From an uncultured Actinoplanes sp. (GTDB lineage Bacteria; Actinomycetota; Actinomycetes; Mycobacteriales; Micromonosporaceae), in assembly GCF_934643405.1 (NCBI RefSeq), contig NZ_CAKUCL010000005.1, positions 1 to 64,000 of the forward strand: DNA of 64,000 nt. The letters run 5' to 3'. Below are positions 14,663 through 24,719 of the stretch, piece after piece; position 1 is the stretch's first letter, and the number at the start of each line of letters is the position of its first letter. The notes beneath the pieces are model-generated. The model made no database searches and had not been told where the DNA came from. It saw only the letters and a program-made list of their open reading frames with translations. A program made the position numbers and the translations under genes.

Positions 14663-15839
14663 GCGCCACCTCCTGATGCTCGGGTTCCGCCCGGACCGGC
14701 ACCGGCCACCGCCGCCAGACGGCGACGTGCAGGATCACCACCATGCCGACGAAGTTGAGCCCGGCCAGGGTGATCCACGACAGCTCGTCGATGCGGTGCA
14801 GGTGCGCCGTACGGGCGAGGACGTCCAGGCCCACGTAGAGGACCACCGAGAGGACCGCGGTGGCGGCCAGCGAGACGCCGTCCGCGCCCTTCGCCAGCCT
14901 GGTGGCGGGCCAGCCGTCGAACAGCATGGCGACGACCAGGCCGGCCCCGACCACGACGCCGCTGAGGGCGCCGATCAGGCCGTCCCCGGCGCCGGACGCG
15001 CGCAGGACGGCGTACGTGATCGCGGTCAGCGCGAGCAGCGCGACGTTCGACGTGACCAGGCGGACCGCGCGCCTGGTGATCAGGGTGAACGGGCGTCCGT
15101 GCAGGACCACGAAGAACACCACCTGCCAGGCGCCGAGGACGATCAGCCAGATGCCGAAAGTCTCCCGGCTGAGCCGGGTGATCGGGCCGGGATCGACCAG
15201 GAGGAGCCAGGCGGCCAGGGCGACGACCCAGGACAGGACCAGGGCGGCGACGCCGGAGCGGATGCGGCCGAGCCCGCGCAGCGGCCACCCCTCGGTGACC
15301 AGGGTCAGCTGCAGCATGGCGGTGAAGGCGGCGCCGGCCAGGCCCATGGTCGCCGGGTAGGTGACCGGGTGGCCCGGGCCGGGGTCGGCGAGGAAGACGC
15401 CCCGCAGGTCGAGGCCGGTGACGACGGCCTGACCCAGCGCGGTGAAGACGACGCCGGCGCCGGCCACCAGCAGGGTGTCGGTGAGCCCGGCCCACCCGGC
15501 GCGCAGGCTGGCGCCCGGCCAGTCCTGCCACCAGAACGCGATCGTGGCCAGCGCGGGCAGCGCGAAGGTGGTGAGCGGGCCGAGGACCAGGGCGGTGTCC
15601 TCGACGTCGCCGAGGCTGACCGCGAGGAGGATCGCCACCGGGGTGATCACCGCGAGACCGGCCAGCCCGGTCCACGGCTGGGTGGTCGCCCGGATCGCGG
15701 TGGGGCGGCGGCCGGCCAGCGGCGGGGTGTCGCGGTAGCCCCGCAGCCGGGCCTTCGGCGCCATGATCAACTTTTGGGCGGTCGTCGCACGCGTCACGAG
15801 ACCGCCATGATCCTCTGCATAGCTCGCCACGTTATGCAT
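14652..15839 (-). CDS. Ten-helix integral membrane protein, first gene of the oxidase operon
   Basis: 395 residues with about ten hydrophobic helices after a basic 50-residue cytoplasmic N-terminus. ATG 15839 follows AGGAGGT. It overlaps XdhC by 11 bp, so it is part of the molybdenum-oxidase operon. Examples of helices are LAGLAVITPVAILLAVSLG and FGIWLIVLGAWQVVFFVVLH. Short internal motifs recur (WQDWPG, FDGWPA, TEGWPL), hinting at an internal repeat. I do not recognise a transporter family. Context suggests uptake of the oxidase substrate, or membrane anchoring of the complex. Function unknown. Confidence 0.75.
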   Translation of the reverse strand: MHNVASYAEDHGGLVTRATTAQKLIMAPKARLRGYRDTPPLAGRRPTAIRATTQPWTGLAGLAVITPVAILLAVSLGDVEDTALVLGPLTTFALPALATIAFWWQDWPGASLRAGWAGLTDTLLVAGAGVVFTALGQAVVTGLDLRGVFLADPGPGHPVTYPATMGLAGAAFTAMLQLTLVTEGWPLRGLGRIRSGVAALVLSWVVALAAWLLLVDPGPITRLSRETFGIWLIVLGAWQVVFFVVLHGRPFTLITRRAVRLVTSNVALLALTAITYAVLRASGAGDGLIGALSGVVVGAGLVVAMLFDGWPATRLAKGADGVSLAATAVLSVVLYVGLDVLARTAHLHRIDELSWITLAGLNFVGMVVILHVAVWRRWPVPVRAEPEHQEVAHAA

Positions 15840-15944
15840 CGAGACCTCCTCGGGCTTTTATCGTCTTGCTTCCCGAGCGGCGACTTCTTGCCGTTGGCTG
15901 CGTCAAATGACGGTAAAGGTGCGGGCCGTGGTCCGGTATGTCGT

Positions 15945-16793
15945 CTATGCCATGGTCCGGCGGTACTGGGTCGGTGACATGCCGATGTGCCGCCGCAGGG
16001 CCGCGGACAGATGCGCCGAGCTGCTGAAACCGCACCGGAAGGCGATCTCGGTGATCGGGGCCCGGCCGCCGGCCAGCAGACGGCACGCGGCCTCGATCCG
16101 CAGACGGGTCAGGTACCGCCGGGGTGGTTCGCCGATCGCCGACCGGAACATGCGCACGAAGTGGAACGTGCTGAGCCCCGCCGCGGCGCCGATGTCGGCC
16201 AGGGTGATCGGCAGGCCGAGGTTCTCGTGCATGAAGTCGACGGCGCGGCGCAGTCTCGGGTCGTCCGGGCCGATGCGCTCGTTCTCCCGGCCGGCCTGGG
16301 ACAGCAGGTGCACGGCGAGGAACATGGCGGCCGACTCCGCGTACAGGTCGTCCGCGCCGGCCGCGGCCGCGTCGGCCATCGCGAGCATGGTCGTCTCGAC
16401 GACCCGGTCGTGGGTGCCGAGCGTGTCGGGCAGCTCCTCGGGGGCCACGTCGCGGTGCCACAGGTCGGCGGCGAGGCCGACGAGCATGCGGCCGGGAAGG
16501 TAGAGGTGCAGGGTTTCCTTGTGCTCCGCCGAGGAGGTGCGCCAGCGCAGCGTGACCGGCCGTCCGGGCGCCGTCATGCCGAGCCGGCCCGGCCCGTAGT
16601 CGCAGCGGTGCCACCGCCCGCCGTCCTGGCGTGACTCGACGACCGCCCGCCCCCGGGTGGTGAGCACGAGGGTGTGCTCGCTGCGCGCCGGCAGCTCCCG
16701 GCGCTCGGCGACACGGTCGTTGACCACACGGTGCAGTTGCACCGAGCGCCAGCCCGCGTGCCCGGAGCTGTCGAAGACGGCCGTCGCTTGCAT
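15945..16793 (-). CDS. AraC-family transcriptional regulator
   Basis: 282 residues with the two C-terminal helix-turn-helix motifs of AraC: ITLADIGAAAGLSTFHFVRM with FRSAIGEPPRRYL, then ITEIAFRCGFSSSAHLSAAL with RRHIGMSPTQYR. The N-terminal cupin-like sensing domain begins MQATAVFDSSGHAGW. It lies 105 bp upstream of, and in the same direction as, the membrane protein/oxidase operon, so it probably activates that operon in response to its substrate. That inference rests on position only. Confidence 0.88.
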   Translation of the reverse strand: MQATAVFDSSGHAGWRSVQLHRVVNDRVAERRELPARSEHTLVLTTRGRAVVESRQDGGRWHRCDYGPGRLGMTAPGRPVTLRWRTSSAEHKETLHLYLPGRMLVGLAADLWHRDVAPEELPDTLGTHDRVVETTMLAMADAAAAGADDLYAESAAMFLAVHLLSQAGRENERIGPDDPRLRRAVDFMHENLGLPITLADIGAAAGLSTFHFVRMFRSAIGEPPRRYLTRLRIEAACRLLAGGRAPITEIAFRCGFSSSAHLSAALRRHIGMSPTQYRRTMA

Positions 16794-16922
16794 GTGGTCA
16801 CGCTACGACCGCCCGGCGCCGGAGCAAGGGTGCTGCGTCCCAGGTCACAGCGGCCCGGAGCGGCGCCGGGGTGCAGGTCGCACCGGTGAGGTGAGGGTGC
16901 GGGGACGCTTCGGCCGGGGACC

Positions 16923-17114
16923 TCAGCGACCGGGCGGCCCGGAGCGGCCGCCCGAGCGGGCCAGGAGGGCGCCGGCGAGCAGACCGGCCAGGCCGCAGAG
17001 GAACGCCGTGCCGGCGACCGAGTCGGCCCGGTCCTCCGCTCCCCCGAGCCACCCCCACGCGGCCCCGGCGAGCACGCCCAGGGCGAGGCCGATCAGCGGC
17101 CGGCGCAAGCTCAT
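16923..17114 (-). CDS. Small two-helix membrane protein
   Basis: 63 residues from ATG 17114: MSLRRPLIGLALGVLAGAAW, a short polar loop GGAEDRADS, then a second helix GTAFLCGLAGLLAGALLA and a basic tail. The pattern suggests two transmembrane segments with both ends inside. The Shine-Dalgarno is weak. Function unknown; no relation to neighbours is evident. Confidence 0.5.
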   Translation of the reverse strand: MSLRRPLIGLALGVLAGAAWGWLGGAEDRADSVAGTAFLCGLAGLLAGALLARSGGRSGPPGR

Positions 17115-17155
17115 GCCGGCAAGCCAAGCCCATCCGGGGCGCCGGGGCAAGAAAA

Positions 17156-17196
17156 GGCGAAGCCGCCGCGCCCGCGCAGGACGCGACGGCTTCGCC
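17156..17196 (-). terminator. Intrinsic terminator of the sugar ABC operon
   Basis: GGCGAAGCCG and CGGCTTCGCC form a perfect 10-bp stem with a 21-base loop that can pair further (CGCG/CGCG). On the minus strand the stem is followed by TTTTC, giving a true U-tract, which is rare in this window. It lies 74 bp after the permease stop. Confidence 0.8.
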
Positions 17197-17269
17197 CGCA
17201 AGCCCGGCCGCCGGCCACCCGGCCGGCGCGGTCCGCTCCGGCCCGCTGTCGGGCTCGGCCCGGGGCCGG

Positions 17270-18519
17270 TCAGCGGGTGGCGCCGGCCCGGCGCTTGGTC
17301 CAGACGTCGAACGCGACCGCGGCCAGCAGCACCGCGCCCTTGACCAGCATGACCTGCTCGCTCGGCGAACCGATCAGGCTCATGCCGTTGTTGATGACAC
17401 CCATGATGAGGCCACCGGTGATGGCGCCGGCCACCTTGCCCACGCCGCCCTGGACCGCGGCGCCGCCGATGAAGGCCGCGGCGATCGCGTCCAGCTCGAA
17501 CTGGTTGCCGGCGGTCGGGTTGGCCTGGTTGAGGCGCCCGGCGAAGATGATGCCGGCCAGCGCGGACAGCACACCCATGTTCACGAAGATCCAGAAGATG
17601 ACCGACTTGACCTTCACGCCGGACAGCGTCGCGGCCTGCAGGTTGCCGCCGACCGCGTAGATCTGCCGGCCGAACACCGACCGGTTGGCCAGCACCGTGT
17701 AGCCGAGCACGAGCACCGCGAGCAGCACCAGCACCCAGGGCAGGTTGCGGAACCGGGCCAGCTGCACGATCACGAACATGACCACGAGGGACGCGAGCGC
17801 GATCTTCAGGACGAACAGCGGCAGCGCGTCGACGGCCTGGCCGTAGCGCACCCGGCCGGCCCGCGAACGCCACTGGGTGATCACGATGCCGGCCACCGCG
17901 GCGAGACCGATCAGCAGGCTGAACAGGTCGGCGCCGCCGAGCGGGCCGAGGCCGATGTTGCCGAAGTACCCGGCGGTGAAGCCGTTCGACAGCGTGCGGA
18001 CCTCTTCGGGGAACGGGCCGATGCCGCGGTTGCCCAGGATCATCAGGGTGATCGCGCGGAACAGCAGCATGCCGGCCAGCGTGACGATGAACGCCGGGAT
18101 GCCGAAGTACGCCACCCAGTAGCCCTGCCACGCCCCGATGAGCGCGCCGGCGACCAGCGTGATGAGCACCGCGACGGGCCAGGCGATGTGGTTGTCGACC
18201 ATCAGGACCGCGGCGACCGCGCCGCTGGCCGCGACGATGGAGCCGACCGACAGGTCGATGTGCCCCGCGATGATCACCAGGATCATCCCGATCGCCAGGA
18301 TCAGGATGTAGGAGTTCTGCACGATGATGTTGCTGATGTTCTGCGGCGCCAGCATGTCGCCGCCGGTGAGGATCGAGAACAGCAGCACGATCAGCGCGAA
18401 GGCGATGTAGATGCCGCTCTGCCGCAGGTTGACGCTGAACCGGCGGCCGCCGCCGGCGCCGGTGTCCGGGGTGGCCGGCGTCGCGTCGACGGCGAGGTCG
18501 GCGTTGGTGGGTGCGAGGC

Positions 18520-18523
<4 letters not shown>
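17270..18523 (-). CDS. mmsB: Multiple-sugar ABC transporter permease
   Basis: A 417-residue integral membrane permease of the BPD_transp_2 (ribose/xylose, GguB/MmsB) family. Family motifs: [56 protein letters not shown] and [18 protein letters not shown]. About ten helices. The insert of roughly 60 residues around [16 protein letters not shown], compared with RbsC, is typical of the XylH/GguB branch. It overlaps the ATPase stop codon as ATGA and is the last gene of the operon. It forms the channel for a monosaccharide such as xylose, galactose or arabinose. Confidence 0.93.
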
Positions 18524-20051
<1,528 letters not shown>

Positions 20052-20052
<1 letters not shown>

Positions 20053-21179
20053 CAGCCCAGCTGCGCCTGGGTGTAGTAGCCGTTGTCGACGAGCTCCTTC
20101 TTGTAGTTGCTCTTGTCGACGATCACCGACTGCAGCAGCATCGACGGGACGACCTTGTTGCCGTTGTTGTAGTCCGTCGTGTTGTTCACCGTGGGCTTCT
20201 GTCCCTTGAGGATGGCGTCGGACATCTCGACCGTGGTCTTGGCCAGCTGACGCGTGTCCTTGTAGATCGTGGAGTACTGCTCACCGGCGATGATGGACTT
20301 GACCGAGGCGAGCTCGGCGTCCTGGCCGGTGACCACCGGGTACGGCTGGGCGGCGGTGCCGTAGCCGGAGCTCTTGAGCGCCGACAGGATACCGATCGAC
20401 AGACCGTCGTACGGCGACAGGACGCCGTTGACCTTGGCGCCGCTCTTGTAGGTGGAGGTCAGCAGATCCTCCATGCGCTTCTGGGCGGTCGCCGGGTCCC
20501 AGCGCAGGATGGCGATCGTCTTGAAGTCGGTCTGCTTGCTCTTGGCCACCAGCGTGCCGTTGTCCAGGTACGGCTTGAGCACGCTCATCGCGCCGTTGAA
20601 GAAGAACGTCGCGTTGTTGTCGTCCGGCGAGCCGGCGAACAGCTCCACGTTGAACGGGCCCTTCGCGGTGCCCTTCGAACCGTCGGCGTTGAGCACCTTC
20701 AGCCCGGTCAGCAGCGAGGTCGCCTGCTGCACGCCGACCTTGAAGTTGTCGAAGGTGGCGTAGTAGTCCACGTTGGGGCTGTTGCGGATCAGCCGGTCGT
20801 AGGCGATGACCGGGATGTTGTTGGCCTTCGCGTTCTCCAGCTGCGTGGTGATCGCGGTGCCGTCGATCGACGCGACGATCAGGAGCTTGGCGCCCTTGGT
20901 GATCTGGTTGTCCAGCTGCTGCGTCTGGGTGGGGATGTCGTTCTCCGCGTACTGCAGGTCGACCTTGTACCCCAGGCCCTCGAGCTGCTTCTTCAGGTTG
21001 TCTCCGTCGGAGATCCAGCGCTCCGAGGAACGGGTCGGCATGGTGACGCCGATCAGGGCGCCCTTGTTGTCGCCCGCGCCCGCCGCCTTGTCGGCGGTCT
21101 TCTCGCTCGAGCCGCAGGCGGCCAGGGCGGCGGTAAGGACGACGGCGGAGGCCACGGCCCCCATCCGGGAAAATCTCAT
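20052..21179 (-). CDS. chvE: ChvE-type sugar-binding lipoprotein
   Basis: A 375-residue extracellular binding protein. The signal peptide ends in a lipobox, LTAALAAC, with Cys22 as the lipid anchor. The mature part has the type I periplasmic-binding fold: [18 protein letters not shown] is the start seen in ChvE/XylF proteins, with [26 protein letters not shown] and [19 protein letters not shown]. It delivers monosaccharides to MmsAB. First gene of the operon; upstream lie two LacI-type operators. Confidence 0.93.
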
Positions 21180-21219
21180 CGCGCGTTACTCCTTCATCGG
21201 GGGGCGGCGTGGCGTCGAG

Positions 21220-21233
21220 TGTGAACGCTAACA
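21220..21233. promoter_or_regulatory. LacI-family operator upstream of chvE
   Basis: TGTGAACGCTAACA is a near-palindrome with the central CG and outer TGT/ACA of LacI/GalR-family sites. It lies 41-54 bases before the chvE start, where it would block or overlap the promoter. The matching regulator gene is not in the window. Confidence 0.6.
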
Positions 21234-21297
21234 ACAACTTGTGTCAACAGGATGCGGCAACGTCCTTGAAACACGTCGGCGCAGATCAGAGGCCGAA

Positions 21298-21313
21298 CTG
21301 TTATCGATAACAG
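21298..21313. promoter_or_regulatory. Second LacI-like palindrome in the chvE/methyltransferase spacer
   Basis: CTGTTATCGATAACAG is a perfect 16-bp palindrome centred on CG, 78 bp from the first site and 43 bp before the methyltransferase start. It may be an auxiliary operator for the sugar operon, a control site for the divergent gene, or both. Confidence 0.6.
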
Positions 21314-21355
21314 CTCGCGTTCGCGACGCGCCCGAAGGTATGGCTGGATGGAGGC

Positions 21356-22204
21356 ATGACGACCGATTCCCGCTTCGACGACACCACCCGCCACCGGTTC
21401 GCGGCCATCGAGAGGAACTGGGACGAGCGCACGCCGATCCACGTGGCCAGCGGTTTCTACAGTGTGGCCTCGAAGGACCCGGCCAGCTGGTTCGCCCCGT
21501 ACGAATGGGAGGACCTCGGCGATCTCACCGGGCGCGATGTGGTGCATCTGCAGTGTCACCTGGGCACCGAGACGGCTGCGTTCGCCGAGCGGGGCGCCCG
21601 TACGGTAACCGGTTTGGACTTTTCGGCGGCTGCTGTGGAACAGGCCCGGCGCATCGCAGCATCAAAAAATCTGGACATCGCTTTCGTCCGGGCGAACGTG
21701 TACGACGCCGTGGAGACGCTCGGCGCCCGCCGGTTCGACGTGGTTTACACCGGCAAGGGCGCCCTGTGCTACCTGCCCGACCTGGACCGCTGGGCCGCCA
21801 CGGTGGCCGCGCTGCTGCGCCCCGGCGGGATCGTGTCGGTCGTGGAGTTCCACCCGCTGCTGGTGTCGCTGGGCCTGGTGCCGGCCTCCCCCGACGACCG
21901 CGACCTGCTGCTGCGCAACGACTACCTGGAGGGTCGCGGCGCGCGGGAGATCGACGCGACGTACACCTACACCGACGGGCCGCCGCTGACCGGCGCGACC
22001 ACCAGCTACGAGTGGGCGCACGGCCTGGGCGAGGTGGTGACCGCGCTGGTCACCGCCGGGCTCACCGTCCGGTCGCTGCGGGAGAGCGACGCGCTGCCGT
22101 GGCCGCGCTGGCCGCACATGGTCCCGGCCGGCGACGGCTTCTTCCGGCTGCCGGACCCCGCGCCGCGCATCCCGCTGTTCTACGCGCTGGTGGCGTCCGC
22201 GTAG
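21356..22204 (+). CDS. Class I SAM-dependent methyltransferase
   Basis: 282 residues. ATG 21356 follows GGATGGAGG. The SAM-binding motif I is VVHLQCHLGTETAAFAERGA, followed by VTGLDFSAAAVEQAR and the motif ALLRPGGIVSVVEFHP. Small-molecule methyltransferases with the HLQCHxGTD-type motif are common in actinobacteria and mostly uncharacterised; no substrate is implied by the neighbours. Divergent from the sugar transporter. Confidence 0.85.
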   Translation: MTTDSRFDDTTRHRFAAIERNWDERTPIHVASGFYSVASKDPASWFAPYEWEDLGDLTGRDVVHLQCHLGTETAAFAERGARTVTGLDFSAAAVEQARRIAASKNLDIAFVRANVYDAVETLGARRFDVVYTGKGALCYLPDLDRWAATVAALLRPGGIVSVVEFHPLLVSLGLVPASPDDRDLLLRNDYLEGRGAREIDATYTYTDGPPLTGATTSYEWAHGLGEVVTALVTAGLTVRSLRESDALPWPRWPHMVPAGDGFFRLPDPAPRIPLFYALVASA

Positions 22205-22225
22205 CCGGCTCGTAGCTGTCTCGGC

Positions 22226-22693
22226 CTAGCTGCCTCCGACAGCCGTGACCGCCTCGTGCCGGACGGGGAAGTTCACCGAATTGGCGATGAAGCATGTTTC
22301 GTGCGCCTGCTTGTGCAGCGCCTCGACCTGCTCGCTCGTGGCCGGCCCGGCAACGGTCACCTCCGGCCGCAGCACGACCTCGGTGAACCGGCCACTGTTG
22401 CCGGGCTCCTCCCGCATGACACCGGTGGCGGCGTCCACATAGCCGGTCACCACCACGCCGGCCCGCGCGCACAACGACAGGAAGGTGAGCATGTGGCACT
22501 CCGACAGCGAGGCGACCAGCAGCTCCTCCGGGTTCCACCGCTCCGGCGAGCCACGGAACGCGGTGTCGGCGCTGCCCTTCAGCACCGGCTTGCCCTCGAC
22601 GATCACGTCGTGGTCCCGCACGTAGTCGCGGTAACCGGCCCCCGTGTCGCCGCTCCAGCGCACCGTGACCCGATAGTCGTGCTGCCTGCTCAC
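22226..22693 (-). CDS. OsmC-family peroxiredoxin
   Basis: A 155-residue OsmC/Ohr-fold thiol peroxidase for organic hydroperoxides. The redox cysteines are in SLSECHMLTFLSLC and HETCFIANSVNFPV; PEELLVASLSECH is the family signature. Start ATG 22693 overlaps the stop of the GntR gene by 4 bp, so it is the second gene of a two-gene operon. GntR control of an OsmC gene is unusual; MarR-type OhrR is the common regulator. Confidence 0.9.
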   Translation of the reverse strand: MSRQHDYRVTVRWSGDTGAGYRDYVRDHDVIVEGKPVLKGSADTAFRGSPERWNPEELLVASLSECHMLTFLSLCARAGVVVTGYVDAATGVMREEPGNSGRFTEVVLRPEVTVAGPATSEQVEALHKQAHETCFIANSVNFPVRHEAVTAVGGS

Positions 22694-23325
22694 GTTATTT
22701 CTCCTTGCTCGGTGAGTACGGACATCGTGGCCAGGACGTGCCCACGCGCGTGGGCGGCGGCCTCCTGCGAAACGCCGTGGGTGATGGCTTCGATCAGCCG
22801 CCGGTGCTCGCCGTCCACCCGGGCCGGGCGGGCCGGCGCGCTCAACGAGGCCCGCGTGGAGACGGTGATCTGGTCCCAGATCCGCTCCAGCACCTCCGAC
22901 GCCGCCGCGTTGCCGGCGAGCGTGGCGACATGCTGGTGGAACGCCCGGTTGTGCCGGGCACCCGCGACCAGATCTCCTTGCCGCGTGGCCTGATCGGCCA
23001 GATCGGCGTGCTCGGCCAGCCGGGCGACGCTCGCCGGGGACAGCTCGCCGTCCCGCTGCCGGCCGGCGGCCAGCTCCGCCGTCAACGCCTCGAGGGAGGC
23101 GCGCACGAGGTAGGCGTCCCGCAGCGCCTTGCTGTCCAGCTGGACCACCGTCACCCCGCGCCGGGCGGCCCGCACCAGGCCGTCGCTCTCCAGCCGCCGC
23201 AGCGCCTCACGAACCGGCGTCCGGCTGACCCCGAGCCGTTCGCACAGCTCCAGCTCGGTGACCGGCTGCCCGGCGGGGCAGATGCCGTGCACGATCAGGC
23301 CGCGAACATCGTTGTAGACGTCCAT
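22690..23325 (-). CDS. GntR-family (FCD) transcriptional regulator
   Basis: 211 residues from ATG 23325 (MDVYNDVRGLIVHG). The winged helix has CERLGVSRTPVREALRRLES. The C-terminal FCD ligand domain contains RASLEALTAELAAGR and RHNRAFHQHVATLAGN with the metal-binding Asp/His pattern. A TTG 18 bases upstream would put the operator inside the gene, so ATG 23325 is preferred. There is no Shine-Dalgarno; a -10-like TATACA lies 12-7 bases upstream, which suggests a leaderless transcript. It probably represses itself and the overlapping osmC-like gene. Confidence 0.87.
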   Translation of the reverse strand: MDVYNDVRGLIVHGICPAGQPVTELELCERLGVSRTPVREALRRLESDGLVRAARRGVTVVQLDSKALRDAYLVRASLEALTAELAAGRQRDGELSPASVARLAEHADLADQATRQGDLVAGARHNRAFHQHVATLAGNAAASEVLERIWDQITVSTRASLSAPARPARVDGEHRRLIEAITHGVSQEAAAHARGHVLATMSVLTEQGEIT

Positions 23326-23343
23326 TGCATGCACTGTATACAA
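23325..23343 (-). promoter_or_regulatory. Operator/promoter of the gntR-osmC pair
   Basis: TTGCATGC-ACT-GTATACAA is an imperfect inverted repeat (6 of 8 positions pair) of the form bound by FCD-type GntR proteins. On the minus strand it contains TATACA as a -10 box directly before the ATG. Binding would block transcription, giving autoregulation. Confidence 0.55.
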
Positions 23344-23489
23344 AAGACGCGGCGACCGCGCTCCGCTTTTTCGCGCTCATGCGTCACCACACCTCCGAAG
23401 TCTTCACGCGACCGGACTCCGCGGCGCAACGCGCCGAGCGCACGGATCAATCTGCCCCCGCACCCGGCCGACCGGCATGCGGACAGTCC

Positions 23490-23990
23490 GGCCGCCGATC
23501 ACGCCCCTCAGGCTTCCGCGCCGCGAGCGCTTCAGCGTGAGCCGGGGGAAACAGCGGGTCATCGCTGCCATGCAGGACCAGCGTCGGCGCGGTGATGGAC
23601 GACAAGGAGGCCCGCCGGTCGTCGTCCCAGCGTCGTCCGGCGAGATCGTGATTCGTGGCGGCAGCGACGTTGCCGGCCCGGGCGTGGCAGCGCTCGACGA
23701 GGCCGCCGCGCGGCGGCCTCGTCGAAGGGCAGAACCTCGCCGTTGAGCACCCGCCAGGTCTGCGGATCGGCGTCGACGCGCTGCTGTGCCGTCGCGCGGG
23801 GTGCCTTCGCGGAGGCCATCACGTGAGTGAGGAACCGTGCCGCCGGAGGGGGTAGTTCGCCGGCCGCAGGCGGGGGTTGTGGCCCATCGGAGACGACGCC
23901 ATTGCCGTCAGCGTGCGGACGCGAACCGCTTGATGCACGGCGAGCCACTGCCCGATCGCCGCGCCCAGCGACGTCCCGACGATGTGCGCA
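23490..23990 (-). pseudogene. Frameshifted alpha/beta hydrolase remnant
   Basis: Pieces of one alpha/beta hydrolase appear in order on the minus strand but in different frames: IVGTSLGAAIGQWLAVHQ (nucleophile elbow, about 23990-23930) and TLTAMASSPMGHNP; then AAGELPPPAARFLTHVMAS and QTWRVLNGEVLPFDEAAA; and finally NHDLAGRRWDDDRRASLSS with APTLVLHGSDDPLFPPAHAE (catalytic Asp region, about 23650-23530). The N-terminal third is missing where the IS5 fragment begins. A perfect 32-bp palindrome marks the break after FDEAAA. The family resembles aclacinomycin methylesterase/heroin-esterase-like hydrolases. Inactive as it stands. Confidence 0.75.
23694..23725. repeat. Perfect 32-bp palindrome without loop
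   Basis: TCGACGAGGCCGCCGC is followed at once by its exact reverse complement. It sits at a frame break of the hydrolase pseudogene, where the FDEAAA codons are copied in inverted orientation. It is too long to be chance and looks like an inverted duplication that inactivated the gene. Confidence 0.9.
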
Positions 23991-24195
23991 GCGGGGCCGG
24001 CCGTTGTCGGTGCTGCTGACTGCCGGGCAGGCGGGCGACAATCCGCAGTTGCCGGCTCTGCTGGACGCGATCCGGGTGCATGACGGCGGACCGGGCCGGG
24101 CCGCGGAAGAAGCCGGACATGCTGATCGCGGACAAGGCATTCGACCAGCAGGTCTACCGGCGGCGCAGCTTCGATCTGGCTCGATCATCGGCAGG
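23985..24195 (+). pseudogene. IS5-family transposase fragment
   Basis: The catalytic-core piece GRPLSVLLTAGQAGDNPQLP then ALLDAIRVHDGGPG matches IS5-group transposases, where it follows the first catalytic Asp region. After a frameshift it goes on as GPRKKPDMLIADKAFD and RRRSFDLARS. The rest of the element is absent and no terminal repeats were seen. It replaces the 5' end of the hydrolase pseudogene, so an insertion followed by deletion is likely. Confidence 0.75.
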
Positions 24196-24202
24196 ACATG
24201 CC

Positions 24203-24691
24203 TTAGCCGAGCACGAAGATGAGCTCCTCGATGCCGTCCTCCGGGGCCGGCGCCTGCGCCTCCTGCGCCGGGTCGCGCCGGAAGCCGCACTTCTGCAGGA
24301 CGCGGATCGACCCGGCGTTGTGCGCGACGACGTGGGCGTACAACGGCCGCTGCGGCACCACCTCGGCCACGAAGAGCCCGAGCGCGCGCGTCGCCACGCC
24401 ACGGCCCCAGTGCTTGCGCCCGATCCAGTAGCCGACCAGCCGCCGGCCGCCGTCCGGCCAGCTACAGATGTTGCCGGCGACCGCGCCGTCCGCCACGATC
24501 GTCCGCACGACCGCGGTCTCGTCGAGCCGGACCGTCGCCCAGTGCGCGTCGAACCGCTCCCGATCGCGTGCCGGGAACGCCGCCATCTCGGTCGCCACCG
24601 CGTCCGCCTGGTGACCGAAGAACACGTCGAGATCGTCGTCCTCGACGGCCCGCAGGCACACCCCGTCCGGCACGTCCACGTCTCCGGTCAT
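24203..24691 (-). CDS. GNAT-family N-acetyltransferase
   Basis: 162 residues with the GNAT acetyl-CoA fold. The acetyl-CoA loop is GYWIGRKHWGRGVATRAL, and VVAHNAGSIRVLQKCGFRRD is the typical C-terminal motif of RimJ/RimL-like members. ATG 24691 begins MTGDVDVPDGVCLRAVEDDD. The substrate is unknown; this branch often acetylates a protein N-terminus or small amines. Confidence 0.87.
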   Translation of the reverse strand: MTGDVDVPDGVCLRAVEDDDLDVFFGHQADAVATEMAAFPARDRERFDAHWATVRLDETAVVRTIVADGAVAGNICSWPDGGRRLVGYWIGRKHWGRGVATRALGLFVAEVVPQRPLYAHVVAHNAGSIRVLQKCGFRRDPAQEAQAPAPEDGIEELIFVLG

Positions 24692-24719
24692 CCGCGCCAC
24701 GCTAACAGCGCCGCCGCGG

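Noticed and set aside
23559..24290. Apparent 243-residue minus-strand protein
   Set aside because: It joins pieces of a frameshifted hydrolase and antisense transposase; the recognisable segments fall in other frames.
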